Assembly: GCF_003815875.1 (NCBI RefSeq)
Contig: NZ_CP033924.1
Location: 1,302,001 to 1,366,000, forward strand
Length of the DNA: 64,000 nucleotides
Source: Chryseobacterium lactis
GTDB taxonomy: Bacteria > Bacteroidota > Bacteroidia > Flavobacteriales > Weeksellaceae
Direction: 5' to 3'
In this document: in pieces, positions 16,618-26,164 of the stretch
Layout of the letters: every line of letters begins with the position of its first letter
How positions within the stretch are numbered: position 1 is the stretch's first letter
The notes under the pieces: model-generated
Told to the model about the DNA's origin: nothing
The model's input: only the letters and a program-made list of their open reading frames with translations
Database searches by the model: none
Program-made: the position numbers and the translations under genes

Positions 16618-17805
16618 TTACGAAATCACGCCACTTCCGATCAATTCATCATCAATATACCATGATGCAAACTGGCCTTCAGCAATAGCAGATTGAGGTT
16701 CATCAAATTCTACATAAAGGGCATCTTCAAACTGATAAAGCGTAGCTTTTTGCAAAGATTGTCGGTATCTGAATCTTGACAATACTTCTAGGGAAGCGCC
16801 ATTTTCAAGCCTAAGATCTTCACGTACCCAATGCAGTTCCGAGTTATCGATCCTTAGGGCTTTCTTGTAAAGTCCCGGGAAATGACTTCCTTCTCCTACA
16901 AACAGGATATTATTTTCCATATCTCTGGAAACAATAAAGCAGCTTTCTTTATGGCCACCTATTCCCAATCCTCTGCTTTGTCCGATCGTAAAGAATTGTG
17001 CTCCCTGATGCTTTCCGATTACCTTTCCGTCAGCTTTTTTATAATTGATTTTTCTGGATAAAAATTTCAGCTCTTCCTCTTTAGAAGAGAATACAGGTGT
17101 TTCTTCCTGGAATAAAGGAGAATCTTTGAAAATTTCTACAATCTCACCTTCATTGGGTTTCAACTGTTGTTGTAAAAATTGGGGAAGACTTACCTTTCCG
17201 ATAAAACATAATCCTTGCGAATCTTTTTTATCAGCGGTTACTAATCCGATTTCTTTTGCGATTTCTCTTACCTGAGGCTTAGTCAGTTCTCCGATAGGAA
17301 ATAAAGCCTTAGACAATTGATCCTGGCTTAGCTGGCAAAGAAAATAAGACTGATCCTTATTATTATCTTTTCCGGCCAGAAGATGGAAAATCTCTTTTCC
17401 GTTTTCATCAAAAGTCGAATTGACCCTTGCATAGTGACCTGTTGCCACCTTGTCTGCACCCAGAGACATTGCCGTTTTCATGAAAACATCAAATTTTACT
17501 TCTCTGTTACACAAAACATCCGGGTTTGGAGTTCTTCCTTTCTGGTATTCATCGAACATATAATCCACAATACGTTCTTTGTAAAGTTCGCTCATATCGA
17601 TCACCTGGAAAGGAATTCCCAGTTTCTGTGCCACCATCAGGGCATCATTGCTGTCCTCAATCCAGGGACATTCATCTTCTAGTGTTACCGAAGCATCATT
17701 CCAGTTTCTCATAAACAATGCCACTACCTCATGGCCTTGTTGTTGTAGCAAATATGCTGTAACGCTGGAGTCTACACCTCCTGAGAGGCCTACTACTATT
17801 TTCAT
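16618..17805 (-). CDS. mnmA: tRNA-specific 2-thiouridylase MnmA
   Basis: 395 residues, a slightly long MnmA. It forms the 2-thio group of U34 in tRNA-Lys, -Glu and -Gln, using ATP and a persulfide relay in the cytoplasm. The ATP pyrophosphatase loop GLSGGVDSS is at residues 6-14. The two catalytic cysteines are in [12 protein letters not shown] and in SQGLCFIGK. The tRNA- and fold-closing C-terminal beta domain ends with EGQFASWY. It is monocistronic. Confidence 0.97.
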   Translation of the reverse strand: MKIVVGLSGGVDSSVTAYLLQQQGHEVVALFMRNWNDASVTLEDECPWIEDSNDALMVAQKLGIPFQVIDMSELYKERIVDYMFDEYQKGRTPNPDVLCNREVKFDVFMKTAMSLGADKVATGHYARVNSTFDENGKEIFHLLAGKDNNKDQSYFLCQLSQDQLSKALFPIGELTKPQVREIAKEIGLVTADKKDSQGLCFIGKVSLPQFLQQQLKPNEGEIVEIFKDSPLFQEETPVFSSKEEELKFLSRKINYKKADGKVIGKHQGAQFFTIGQSRGLGIGGHKESCFIVSRDMENNILFVGEGSHFPGLYKKALRIDNSELHWVREDLRLENGASLEVLSRFRYRQSLQKATLYQFEDALYVEFDEPQSAIAEGQFASWYIDDELIGSGVIS

Positions 17806-17997
17806 TGTATTTCAATTTTACGAAACTCTTAACGGGAGTTCTTAGTTTGATGCGGCAAAAATACAATTAAAAAATTCGTAAAAAAACCATAATTTTAAAC
17901 ATTGATAAAAACGATAGTCCTATCAATCGCTATTATTTAACACCAATTCAAATGCAATGACGAAAGGATTTAACCAGTAAACAATAAAAATATACAT

Positions 17998-18525
17998 ATG
18001 AAAAAGTTTATTATTCCGTTAATGCTTCTGTTCTCAGGAACCGTTTTTTCACAAATTTCTGTGGGAACGCCAACTCAAGAAAATAACAAATGGACCTTTG
18101 GAGGAGGAATCGGGCTAGGCTTTGGAAGCAACAGCTCATTTTATCTGCAAGCTTCTCCAAGAGTAGGATACAGGCTTACAAATGATTTGGAAGCAGGGGT
18201 CGTGGGAAGTGTTTCCTGGCAGACTTCAGATTATTTCAGATCAACAATGTTTGGAGTAGGTCCATTTGCCAATTACTATATCGGAAGATCATTTTATCTG
18301 GGTGCCAATTATCAGCATTATTTTATTAATTATAGAGATAAATACTATGATTATAAATACAATAGAGAAGAAAATGCATTGTATCTCGGTGGTGGATATA
18401 TGCAAAGGATAGGCAATAATTCTTTTATGCAGATAGGATTGATGTACAATGTACTTTATAAAGAAAGAACAAGTGTATTTTCAAGTGGTTTAATTCCTAA
18501 TATCGGCTTTGTGGTGGGACTTTAA
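17998..18525 (+). CDS. Small outer-membrane beta-barrel protein
   Basis: 175 residues: a signal peptide (MKKFIIPLMLLFSGTVFSQ), then alternating strands rich in Gly, Tyr and Asn (FGGGIGLGFGSNSSFYLQ, GVGPFANYYIGRSFYLGANY) and a C-terminal aromatic/hydrophobic strand, IGFVVGL. This is typical of an 8-stranded OmpW/OMP_b-brl type barrel in the outer membrane. It is transcribed alone and ends at a shared terminator. Confidence 0.8.
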   Translation: MKKFIIPLMLLFSGTVFSQISVGTPTQENNKWTFGGGIGLGFGSNSSFYLQASPRVGYRLTNDLEAGVVGSVSWQTSDYFRSTMFGVGPFANYYIGRSFYLGANYQHYFINYRDKYYDYKYNREENALYLGGGYMQRIGNNSFMQIGLMYNVLYKERTSVFSSGLIPNIGFVVGL

Positions 18526-18622
18526 TCATGATATAAAAATCTTTTGCGTTGATGTTTTTCAACAAAATTATGTGTTTAAATATAACAGAATTCATCTAGC
18601 AAGCATAAAATCAATTAAAAAC

Positions 18623-18651
18623 AAAAAGCACCGGAAACTTCCGGTGCTTTT
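18623..18651. terminator. Bidirectional terminator
   Basis: AAAAGCACCGGAA and TTCCGGTGCTTTT form a perfect 13-bp stem with a very short centre, between the convergent genes ending at 18525 and 18672. Confidence 0.9.
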
Positions 18652-18671
18652 CTATGGTATAAATTATTTAA

Positions 18672-21209
18672 TTATGATTGAGAAGACTTTTCAGCAGCTG
18701 ATTTTTTCGTCTTCTGCGTTTTTCCTATTAATGCATCTTTAGCATCATTAAGATCAAGAACTACGGTTTCTCCTTCATTTAATTGTTTGTTAACCAGCAT
18801 TTCTGCCAATAAATCTTCAATATATTTCTGGATTGCTCGTTTCAATGGTCTTGCTCCAAAATCTTTATCCCATCCTTTTTCAGAAATAAAGTCTTTTGCT
18901 TCCTCAGTTAATTCTACTTTATAACCTAGTTTTTCAAGTCTGCCATAAAGCTTGTTCAGTTCAATATCAATAATTTTCTTGATATCATCCTGTACCAGAG
19001 AGTTGAAGATCACAATGTCGTCAATTCTGTTTAAGAATTCAGGAGCAAATGCTTTCTTAAGGGCATTTTCAATTGTACTTCTTGCTCTTGTATCCGAACT
19101 TGTTTTTTTAGCTGAAGTTCCGAATCCTACACCGTCTCCGAAATCTTTAAGATCTCTTGTTCCGATGTTGGAAGTAAGAATGATAATTGTATTTCTAAAA
19201 TCAATCTTTCTACCTAAACTATCGGTAACGTGTCCTTCATCCAGAATCTGCAACAGAATATTGAATACATCCGGGTGAGCTTTTTCAATCTCATCCAAAA
19301 GAACCACAGCATAAGGTTTTCTTCTTACCGCTTCCGTTAATTGACCACCTTCTTCGTATCCTACATATCCCGGAGGCGCACCAACTAATCTCGAAACAGC
19401 AAATTTCTCCATGTATTCACTCATGTCAATTCTGATCAGAGATTCATCAGACTCGAACAGCTCTCTCGCCATTACTTTAGCAAGCTCTGTTTTACCAACC
19501 CCGGTTGTACCAAGGAAGATAAAGGTACCGATCGGACGATTAGGATCTTTAAGACCGGCTCTGTTTCTTTGAATAGCTTTCACTACTTTTTTCACAGCAT
19601 CTTCCTGACCAATTACTTTTCCGTTCAGCTTCTCGTCCATCTGAGCTAATTTATCAAGCTCATTTTTGCCAACTTTCGTTACAGGAACTCCACTCATCAT
19701 GGAAACCACTTCAGCTACATTTTCTTCCGTTACGGTTTCTTTTTTCTCTTTTACATCCTTATCCCATTTTTCCTGAGCTGCATTCAGTTCCATCTGAAGA
19801 CGTTCTTCTTCATCTTTAAGCTTTCTCGCCTCAAGATAATCCTGAGCTTTTACGGCTTTCTGTTTCATTTCTTTGATGTCCTCGATTTTTTTCTCGAAAT
19901 CAATGATCTCAGTCGGAACTTTCATGTTTTTAATATAAACACGGGATCCAGCTTCGTCCATTGCATCAATAGCTTTATCCGGTAAGAAACGGTCTGTAAT
20001 ATATCTCGATGTCAGATTGACACATGCATTAATGGCCTCAGGGGTATAAACTACATTGTGATGTTCTTCATACTTATCCTTTATCTGATTCAAAATCTGA
20101 ATGGTTTCATCAATGGAAGTAGGCTCCACCATTACCTTCTGGAATCTTCTTTCTAAAGCTCCATCTTTTTCTATATACTGACGATATTCATCCAGAGTGG
20201 TTGCCCCGATGCATTGAATTTCACCTCTTGCCAAAGCGGGTTTAAACATATTGGATGCATCTAAACTTCCTGTAGAACTTCCTGCACCTACAATGGTGTG
20301 AAGCTCATCAATAAATAAGATGACATCTCTGTTTTTTTCCAGCTCCGTCATGATGGCCTTCATTCTTTCTTCAAACTGACCACGGTATTTTGTTCCGGCA
20401 ACTAAACTTGCCAGATCTAAAGTGATCACACGTTTTCCGTAAAGGACCCTGGATACCTTTTTTTGTTGAATTCTTAAAGCTAATCCTTCTGCAATCGCAG
20501 ATTTACCAACTCCCGGCTCCCCGATAAGAAGCGGGTTGTTTTTCTTTCTACGGGATAAAATCTGAGAAACTCTCTCGATTTCTTTTTCACGCCCGATTAC
20601 AGGATCCAGTTTTCCATCTCTGGCTAAAGACGTTAAATCTCTACCAAAGTTGTCCAACGTTGGGGTTTTGCTTTTTGCTGAGCCTAAGTTTCCTGTAGGC
20701 TTTCTCATTTGCTCAAATTCCTCTCTTTCATCATCGTCATCATAAGCACTCATCTGTGGTGCCTGACCGGAATTTTTAAGCATCGTCTGGTATTCTTTTG
20801 AAACTCCTTCGTAGTCGATGTCATAAGCTCCCAGAATATTTGAAGTAGGATCCTCATATTTATATAGAATACCTAAAAGCAGGTGAACGGTATTAATTTC
20901 ATTGCTTTTGTATTGTCGGCATTCTAACTCCGCACGTTTAATGGCATGATCCGCCATTTTGGTGAAAGAAATATTGGTAACCTCCTCAGAAATAGGATTT
21001 AGACTTGCTGTATTTAGAGTTTCAATTTTTCTTCTGATTTGTGTTAAATCCGCATTAAGGTTTTGAAGGATTTCTTTTGCAGAGTTTTCCGTTTTTATAA
21101 TACCTAAAAGTAGATGTTCTGTATTAAGAAATTCACTTTTCAGCCTTTTAGCTTCGCTTTTGCTTTGTTTGAACACTTGGCTCAAACCTTGTGAAAACTT
21201 ATAATCCAT
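18672..21209 (-). CDS. clpC: ATP-dependent Clp protease ATP-binding subunit ClpC
   Basis: 845 residues from MDYKFSQGL; an ATG four codons upstream (21221) is less family-like. The Clp N domain has two repeats (residues 1-150). AAA+ module 1 carries GEPGVGKSAIAEGL, and the middle region has the UVR motif EARKLKDEEERLQ. AAA+ module 2 carries GTTGVGKTELAK and ends in the D2-small domain (KGWDKDFGARPLKRAIQKYI). It unfolds proteins for ClpP in the cytoplasm. It is monocistronic, with an acidic N-terminal linker (YDDDDEREEFEQ) near residue 165. Confidence 0.97.
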   Translation of the reverse strand: MDYKFSQGLSQVFKQSKSEAKRLKSEFLNTEHLLLGIIKTENSAKEILQNLNADLTQIRRKIETLNTASLNPISEEVTNISFTKMADHAIKRAELECRQYKSNEINTVHLLLGILYKYEDPTSNILGAYDIDYEGVSKEYQTMLKNSGQAPQMSAYDDDDEREEFEQMRKPTGNLGSAKSKTPTLDNFGRDLTSLARDGKLDPVIGREKEIERVSQILSRRKKNNPLLIGEPGVGKSAIAEGLALRIQQKKVSRVLYGKRVITLDLASLVAGTKYRGQFEERMKAIMTELEKNRDVILFIDELHTIVGAGSSTGSLDASNMFKPALARGEIQCIGATTLDEYRQYIEKDGALERRFQKVMVEPTSIDETIQILNQIKDKYEEHHNVVYTPEAINACVNLTSRYITDRFLPDKAIDAMDEAGSRVYIKNMKVPTEIIDFEKKIEDIKEMKQKAVKAQDYLEARKLKDEEERLQMELNAAQEKWDKDVKEKKETVTEENVAEVVSMMSGVPVTKVGKNELDKLAQMDEKLNGKVIGQEDAVKKVVKAIQRNRAGLKDPNRPIGTFIFLGTTGVGKTELAKVMARELFESDESLIRIDMSEYMEKFAVSRLVGAPPGYVGYEEGGQLTEAVRRKPYAVVLLDEIEKAHPDVFNILLQILDEGHVTDSLGRKIDFRNTIIILTSNIGTRDLKDFGDGVGFGTSAKKTSSDTRARSTIENALKKAFAPEFLNRIDDIVIFNSLVQDDIKKIIDIELNKLYGRLEKLGYKVELTEEAKDFISEKGWDKDFGARPLKRAIQKYIEDLLAEMLVNKQLNEGETVVLDLNDAKDALIGKTQKTKKSAAEKSSQS

Positions 21210-21361
21210 AATATATCTCATTAGAATAATGGCAACGTTGCCAATTATTCATTATCTAAATTACAAATATTTTACCAAAAATCAATTAATGACTTTATGG
21301 CAGTAAAAAATTTTATTATCTTATTGAAAATGATTAAGTTTGTTATCCTTAAAAATTCGTC

Positions 21362-21586
21362 ATGAGCCCTGAAATTACTACTTACATCGGATATTCCGCC
21401 TCAGTTTTTATCGTACTGAGTTTCATACTGAAAGATGTGAGAAAAATCAGAATCGTTAACATGATTGGCTGTTTTTGTTTTGTCATTTACGGTTTCTTTA
21501 GCGGGCCTTTATGGCCGGTTATTATCCCTAATGGATTAATCTGTTTCATTCAGATCTACCATTTAATAATAAGAAAGAAAGCCTGA
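21362..21586 (+). CDS. Small membrane protein, SemiSWEET/YgjV-like
   Basis: 74 residues with three hydrophobic segments (GYSASVFIVLSFIL, VNMIGCFCFVIYGFF, WPVIIPNGLICFIQIYHL). The middle NMIGCFCFVIYG and the following PNG resemble the half-unit of SemiSWEET/PQ-loop or YgjV-type proteins. No substrate is implied. Its stop TGA overlaps the ATG of the next gene (ATGA), so it is translated together with a glycosyltransferase. Confidence 0.6.
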   Translation: MSPEITTYIGYSASVFIVLSFILKDVRKIRIVNMIGCFCFVIYGFFSGPLWPVIIPNGLICFIQIYHLIIRKKA

Positions 21587-22683
21587 TGAAGAAAAAAATA
21601 CTCACTTCAGCTTTTAGTAATCTGTATACAGACCAGCGAATAGAAAAGGTTTGTAAAACCCTTTTTGATAATGGATATCCTGTAGAGCTGATCGGGAATG
21701 ACTGGGGCGGAAGTGAAAAAATGGAACGCCCATATCCTTTTTCCAGAATACAAATAAAATCTACCAGTTTAAAAACGGCCTATTTTGAGTTTAATTGGAA
21801 ACTGTACCATGAACTGAAGAAAAAAGCTGACAAAAACACAATACTTCATGCCAATGACATTGATGCAATTCTGCCAAATTATCTCATTGCGAAAAAATTG
21901 AATATTCCATTGGTTTTCGATAGTCATGAAATTTTCACAGAAATGCCGGCCATACAAAACCGATTTTCACAGAAATTCTGGCGGGTGCTGGAAAAAAGTA
22001 TTCTTCCTAAGATTCAGTTTATGATGACTGAGAGTGAAAGCTATGCGGAGTGGTTTCATGAAAAATATAATGTTAATGCGGTTGTTGTAAGAAATATTCC
22101 CAGAAAACTTCCTCCTATAGAAGAAGTGCCGGATAATAATCCTAAAATAATTCTGTATCAGGGCGCAATTAATCAGTCCCGTGGTATTGAGAAAGTGATT
22201 CTGGCTATGCATCATATGAAAGGCGCTGTTTTGAAAATAGCTGGTGATGGGCCTAGGAAAAAGACTTATGAAGATCTTGTTATCCAGGAAAGGCTTCAGG
22301 ATAAAGTAATTTTTCTTGGTAAGCTTAAGCCTGAAAATCTGAGAGAAGTGACAAAAACGGCAGATGTAGGCTTCAGTCTTGAAGAAAACAATGGAGTGAG
22401 TTACTATTATTCGCTTCCTAACAAGGTATGTGATTATATTCAGGCCAGAGTGCCACTGGTGATGATTAATTTTCCGGAAATGCAGCGCATAAAAAATCAA
22501 TTTGATGTTGGTGAAATGGTTACGGATCATCAACCCCTTACCATCGAAAAAGCGATTCATAAAATACTCGAAAAAGGAAGGTTATATTACAAAACTGAAC
22601 TCGATAAAGCTGCAGATGTTTTCTGCTGGGAGAATGAAGAAACAAAAATTCTTCAGCTTTTTGAAAAAGCATCAGGTAAATAA
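21586..22683 (+). CDS. Glycosyltransferase family 4-like protein
   Basis: 365 residues with a GT-B fold. The acceptor half contains ILHANDIDAILPNYLIAKK and FDSHEIFTE. The donor half has the GT4 pattern YQGAINQSRGIEKVI, LKIAGDGPRK and the nucleotide-sugar site EENNGVSYYYSLPNKVCDYI. It probably adds a hexose to a cell-surface polysaccharide or lipid; sugar and acceptor are unknown. It is the first of three glycosyltransferases in 3.5 kb, with sufE between. Confidence 0.9.
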   Translation: MKKKILTSAFSNLYTDQRIEKVCKTLFDNGYPVELIGNDWGGSEKMERPYPFSRIQIKSTSLKTAYFEFNWKLYHELKKKADKNTILHANDIDAILPNYLIAKKLNIPLVFDSHEIFTEMPAIQNRFSQKFWRVLEKSILPKIQFMMTESESYAEWFHEKYNVNAVVVRNIPRKLPPIEEVPDNNPKIILYQGAINQSRGIEKVILAMHHMKGAVLKIAGDGPRKKTYEDLVIQERLQDKVIFLGKLKPENLREVTKTADVGFSLEENNGVSYYYSLPNKVCDYIQARVPLVMINFPEMQRIKNQFDVGEMVTDHQPLTIEKAIHKILEKGRLYYKTELDKAADVFCWENEETKILQLFEKASGK

Positions 22684-22699
22684 TCTTTACAAAATTGGT

Positions 22700-22707
22700 T
22701 ATCTTTG
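22700..22707 (+). promoter_or_regulatory. -7 promoter box upstream of sufE
   Basis: TATCTTTG matches the Bacteroidota -7 consensus TAnnTTTG and lies 21 bp before the sufE ATG. The -33 region is only a weak match, so this is a moderate call. Confidence 0.45.
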
Positions 22708-22728
22708 CATAAAGAAATTTGATTAAAG

Positions 22729-23148
22729 ATGACCATAAAGGAAAAACAGCAGGAAATAATTGATGAATTTGCATTTCTTGAAGATTGGGAGCAGAAATAT
22801 GAATATATTATCGATCTTGGAAAAGAACTGAAAGGGCTGCCGGAAGACAAGAAAACCGAAGAAAATCTGATTAAAGGTTGTCAAAGCAAAGTATGGATTG
22901 ATGCCGAATTTAAAGAGGGTAAGCTTTTCTTTGATGCAGATTCTGACGGAATTTTACCTAAAGGGATTGTTTCTCTTCTGGTAAGTATTTATAGTGGACA
23001 TTCTACCCAGGAAATTCTGGATTCTGACTTTGCTTTTATTGCAGAAATCGGCTTACAGGAATTTCTTTCACCATCCAGAGCCAACGGTCTGATGGCGATG
23101 ACCAAACAAATCAAATTTTACGCTGTTGCTTATCAATTGAAATCATAG
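22729..23148 (+). CDS. sufE: SufE-family cysteine desulfurase activator
   Basis: 139 residues, full length for SufE. It accepts the persulfide sulfur from SufS and passes it to the SufBCD scaffold in Fe-S cluster assembly. The acceptor Cys51 lies in KGCQSKVW, and the C-terminal FLSPSRANGLMAMTKQIK closes the fold. It sits apart from a suf operon, between glycosyltransferase genes, and overlaps neither neighbour. Confidence 0.95.
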   Translation: MTIKEKQQEIIDEFAFLEDWEQKYEYIIDLGKELKGLPEDKKTEENLIKGCQSKVWIDAEFKEGKLFFDADSDGILPKGIVSLLVSIYSGHSTQEILDSDFAFIAEIGLQEFLSPSRANGLMAMTKQIKFYAVAYQLKS

Positions 23149-23150
23149 TT

Positions 23151-24119
23151 GTGACCAGAATTTTAGCATATCGTTTTTCTGCATTTGGAGATGTTGCCAT
23201 GACGGTTCCTGTTTTCAGAGAGCTTCTGGAACAGAATCCTGATGTGGAAATTGTCATGGTTTCAAGAAAAAACTTTGAAGCTTTATTTGCGGGCATTCCA
23301 AATGTTATATTTAAAGGAATAGATGTAGACGATTATAAAGGATTTTTTGGTCTAAGAAGGCTAAGTAACGAGCTGATCAAAGAATTTAATCCTGATTTTA
23401 TTGCTAATCTTCATGATGTGATCAGGACTAAAATCATAGACAAAATTTATAGAAGAAAAGGACTAAAGGTTTTTAAAATAGATAAAGGAAAAGAGGAAAA
23501 AGACCACCTTACCGATGTTTGGAATCTGAATAAAGTTCAGCTGGAAAGAACCGTTGAACGGTATGCAGATGTTTTCAGGGCGATGGGGTTTAAAGTGGAG
23601 CTTTCACAAAAACTGAGGCCAGCTTCAGGATCCAAATCAGGAATAGGTTTTGCTCCTTTTGCTCAACATAAAGGCAAAATGCTTCCCCTGGAAAAATCCT
23701 ATGAATTGGTTAGAATTTTAGCTCAAAAACATACCGTATATTTCTTTGGAGGAGGAAAAGCCGAAGCCGAAACTCTTGAAAGATGGGAACGTGAGATTCC
23801 TAATACTAAAAGCCTTGCCGGTAAGTTGAATCTTACAGAAGAACTTAATAAAATCGCCGGATTAGAAGTCATGGTTTCAATGGATTCTGCCAATATGCAC
23901 TTAGCAAGCCTTGTAGGAACCCGTTGTGTTTCGGTATGGGGAGCGACTCACCCTTACGCAGGATTTTTAGGATTTGGTCAAAGCGAAGAAGATGTGGTTC
24001 AGGTAAAAGATTTAACATGCAGACCGTGTTCCGTTTTTGGTGATAAAGAATGTTACAGAGGAGATTGGGCGTGTTTGGAAGAGTTTGATATTCAAAAAGT
24101 GATTGAGAAAATCTTGTGA
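23151..24119 (+). CDS. Glycosyltransferase family 9 (heptosyltransferase-like)
   Basis: 322 residues starting at GTG, 3 bp after sufE. The N-terminal ILAYRFSAFGDVAMTVPVFR is the GT9 opening. The C-terminal half has the conserved VSMDSANMHLASLVGTR with GATHPYAGF, and ends CRPCSVFGDKECYRGDWACL. GT9 enzymes transfer ADP-heptose or similar sugars to the LPS core at the cytoplasmic face of the inner membrane. Action in lipopolysaccharide core synthesis is likely; donor and linkage are not known. Confidence 0.92.
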   Translation: MTRILAYRFSAFGDVAMTVPVFRELLEQNPDVEIVMVSRKNFEALFAGIPNVIFKGIDVDDYKGFFGLRRLSNELIKEFNPDFIANLHDVIRTKIIDKIYRRKGLKVFKIDKGKEEKDHLTDVWNLNKVQLERTVERYADVFRAMGFKVELSQKLRPASGSKSGIGFAPFAQHKGKMLPLEKSYELVRILAQKHTVYFFGGGKAEAETLERWEREIPNTKSLAGKLNLTEELNKIAGLEVMVSMDSANMHLASLVGTRCVSVWGATHPYAGFLGFGQSEEDVVQVKDLTCRPCSVFGDKECYRGDWACLEEFDIQKVIEKIL

Positions 24120-24120
24120 A

Positions 24121-25020
24121 ATGAAGCTTTCCATCTGTATTCCGGTTTATAATTTTGATGTTCGTGAATTAGTTTTTGATTTAAAAAAAGAAATTAAAGC
24201 GTATCATATTGATGCTGAGATTATTTTAATTGATGATGCTTCAAAAGAACATTATAAGCAAATTAATCAACCCTTACAGAATGAGGTTTTTAATTTTATT
24301 TTTCTTGAAAAAAATATAGGACGATCCCGGATTCGTAACTTATTCTTACAATTTTCTACAGGTCAATATCTATTATTTCTCGATTGCGACGGGAAAATCG
24401 TCAATACTAATTTCTTACGACAATATATTCAATTTATACTGGAGAATCCCAGTGCCACTGTTATATATGGCGGTAGAAAGGTATCAGAATTAAATCCGGA
24501 TCAGGATCATTATTTAAGATGGAAATTTGCAGTTGAAAGAGAAAACCTTCCTGTAGAATTACGTAAAGAAAAACCCTTTTTAAGCTTTCAGACTAATAAT
24601 TTTATGATCCGAAAGGAGGTATTGGGAAAAGTAGGCTTTAATCCTGAATTTCAGAAATACGGCTATGAAGATCTTCTTTTTGCAATGGATTTAAAAGCGG
24701 AAAATGTCAAAATTGATCATATTGATAACCCGATTCTTAATAATGATCTTGAAAGCAACATCGTTTATATCGGTAAAGTAGAAGAGTCTGTGGACAGTTT
24801 ATCCAATATGCTTAAAGATCAACATTTGAGTTTGAAACTGTCAGAAGTAAAGCTTGTAAAAATGTATTATAAGTTCAAGAAGATGCCCTTTAATGCTGTT
24901 TTTAGTTTTTTATTTACCATGGGAGAGGGAAGTGTCAAAAGAAAGCTTACAAAAGGAAATGTGAGCCTCCGTTATCTGGATATATATAAGCTTGGACTTC
25001 TTTTGAGAATGATGAAATAA
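24121..25020 (+). CDS. Glycosyltransferase family 2
   Basis: 299 residues from ATG 24121, 1 bp after the previous gene; a start at 24103 would overlap it and add six unfamiliar residues. GT-A features: LSICIPVYNF at the start, EIILIDDASKE, the DxD-like LLFLDCDGKI near residue 93 and FGYEDLLF-type acidic motif YGYEDLLFAM near 182. It likely extends a surface glycan. It is the last host gene before the integrated element. Confidence 0.9.
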   Translation: MKLSICIPVYNFDVRELVFDLKKEIKAYHIDAEIILIDDASKEHYKQINQPLQNEVFNFIFLEKNIGRSRIRNLFLQFSTGQYLLFLDCDGKIVNTNFLRQYIQFILENPSATVIYGGRKVSELNPDQDHYLRWKFAVERENLPVELRKEKPFLSFQTNNFMIRKEVLGKVGFNPEFQKYGYEDLLFAMDLKAENVKIDHIDNPILNNDLESNIVYIGKVEESVDSLSNMLKDQHLSLKLSEVKLVKMYYKFKKMPFNAVFSFLFTMGEGSVKRKLTKGNVSLRYLDIYKLGLLLRMMK

Positions 25021-25038
25021 AAAGTTTCAAATGATTTA

Positions 25039-25092
25039 AAAACAAAAAAATCTCCCAGTTTCCTGAGAGATTTTGTGGGCCCTGAGGGATTC
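25039..25092. repeat. attL: left copy of the 54-bp direct repeat
   Basis: Identical over 54 bp to 39032-39085. It contains the tRNA-Val terminator hairpin and the last 23 bases of the tRNA 3' end plus discriminator, then departs from the tRNA sequence after GGGATTC. It marks the left edge of the integrated element. Confidence 0.93.
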
Positions 25093-25149
25093 TCCATAAT
25101 TCTTATTTTCTCTGTATTCATCATACTTTGTAAGGATTTCATTTCTTGG

Positions 25150-25169
25150 GTATGCCTAAAAGTATGCCT
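25150..25169. repeat. Short direct repeat near left end of element
   Basis: GTATGCCT occurs at 25150-25157 and 25162-25169, 12 bp apart. It lies 58 bp inside attL and is loosely similar to the right-end repeats (GGTATGCCTAAAA against GGTAACCTAAAA). It may be a left arm-type site of the recombinase. Confidence 0.35.
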
Positions 25170-25184
25170 TTATGATAAAAACTA

Positions 25185-25607
25185 CTAACATAATAGAGTA
25201 TTATATATTCTGTTCATAGTCTGACTTATTCCATATTGTATAGTTATGGTTCTTAATTTATAAATACACCAATATTCAATATTTTTAGTTTTGTATTTAT
25301 TAATAATTGCTCTTTTATTTTTGAGCACTTCTGATTGCCCAAACTTAGTTTCCAGAGCATTTAATATTTTATAGTAGTATTCTATGTCTCTATCTAGGAA
25401 AGTCAGAATTACAGTATTTAAAATGTCCCAATAAAATATAAGCTCTGTCCTGTGTGGAGGGAAATTTAAGAACATTTTAGTTTCATTTCCAACCCAAAGA
25501 TAGCTTATATATAGATCATTTTCTGGGATTCTGTCTGGTAGGGTTATTACATCTAGCTCCCAATTATCATATTGGTAGCCTATTCTAAAAGGTATTTTTG
25601 GTTTCAT
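25185..25607 (-). CDS. Hypothetical protein, unrecognised (element)
   Basis: 140 residues, soluble, rich in aromatics (FRIGYQYDNWELDVITLPDR, NLYISYLWVGNE-type strands, FYWDILNTVILTFLDRD). It has no signal peptide and no known motif. It is the leftmost gene of the element, 26 bp after the small membrane protein gene at 25634, so probably in its operon. A cargo or accessory function is possible; nothing more can be supported. Confidence 0.55.
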   Translation of the reverse strand: MKPKIPFRIGYQYDNWELDVITLPDRIPENDLYISYLWVGNETKMFLNFPPHRTELIFYWDILNTVILTFLDRDIEYYYKILNALETKFGQSEVLKNKRAIINKYKTKNIEYWCIYKLRTITIQYGISQTMNRIYNTLLC

Positions 25608-25633
25608 AAAGATTTAAGTATTAAAAAACCACT

Positions 25634-26017
25634 CTACATTGAGTGGTCTTTGTTTTTATTATTTCTTAGTTGCCTATTAATATTTATGTACTGCCTGATT
25701 ATAAATATTATTATTGTAGTTATAAAAATATAGACTGAGACTCTAAATGAAGTGTAGTATGTTACAAAATCTGTTGTTTCTGTGTTGTAGCTTCCTTCTT
25801 TAAAAATCTTGTTTATATCCCCTATAAATAAATAGTATAAAGGAATTATTGAATTAAGTAACATGTATAAAAATGCACCTATTAACCAATGGTATTTCTT
25901 ATTCATATTTAATATACTGTCAATAATATCTTTTGTAATACATGAGAATATTTGTACAACAGAATTAATAAATACATAAAACTCAAATGTTAGCCTAGAT
26001 TTAAATGATTTTTTCAC
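25634..26017 (-). CDS. Small membrane protein, unrecognised (element)
   Basis: 127 residues starting at GTG (MKKSFKSRLTFEFY). Two or three hydrophobic segments are clear: HWLIGAFLYMLLNSIIPLYYLF and FRVSVYIFITTIIIFIIR. The tail is basic and asparagine-rich (RQLRNNKNKDH). The GTG follows directly on the stop codon of a 38-codon gene, so translation is probably coupled. Confidence 0.6.
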   Translation of the reverse strand: MKKSFKSRLTFEFYVFINSVVQIFSCITKDIIDSILNMNKKYHWLIGAFLYMLLNSIIPLYYLFIGDINKIFKEGSYNTETTDFVTYYTSFRVSVYIFITTIIIFIIRQYININRQLRNNKNKDHSM

Positions 26018-26134
26018 TTATTTTCTTCTTGGTTTAAATATCCAATAAATAAAAGCTACAAATGCAGAGAGTACAGCAAGTAATATAAGAAGTATTAAAA
26101 TGTGTTGATAATGGAGGGATAAGATTGTTTTCAT
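26018..26134 (-). CDS. 38-residue single-helix membrane peptide (element)
   Basis: ATG at 26134 and TAA ending at 26018, next to the GTG of the following gene. The peptide has one hydrophobic helix (ILILLILLAVLSAFVAFIYW) with a short polar start MKTILSLHYQH and a basic tail FKPRRK, as in small membrane peptides. Its 5' side carries a palindrome (26165-26178) that probably controls it and the divergent repressor. The coding call rests on order, helix and linkage only. Confidence 0.5.
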   Translation of the reverse strand: MKTILSLHYQHILILLILLAVLSAFVAFIYWIFKPRRK

Positions 26135-26164
26135 AGTAACAGATTTAATTTAAAAATTTAACAT

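Noticed and set aside
21967..22560. Long antisense frame inside the GT4 gene
   Set aside because: Basic, low-quality sequence opposite a clear glycosyltransferase.
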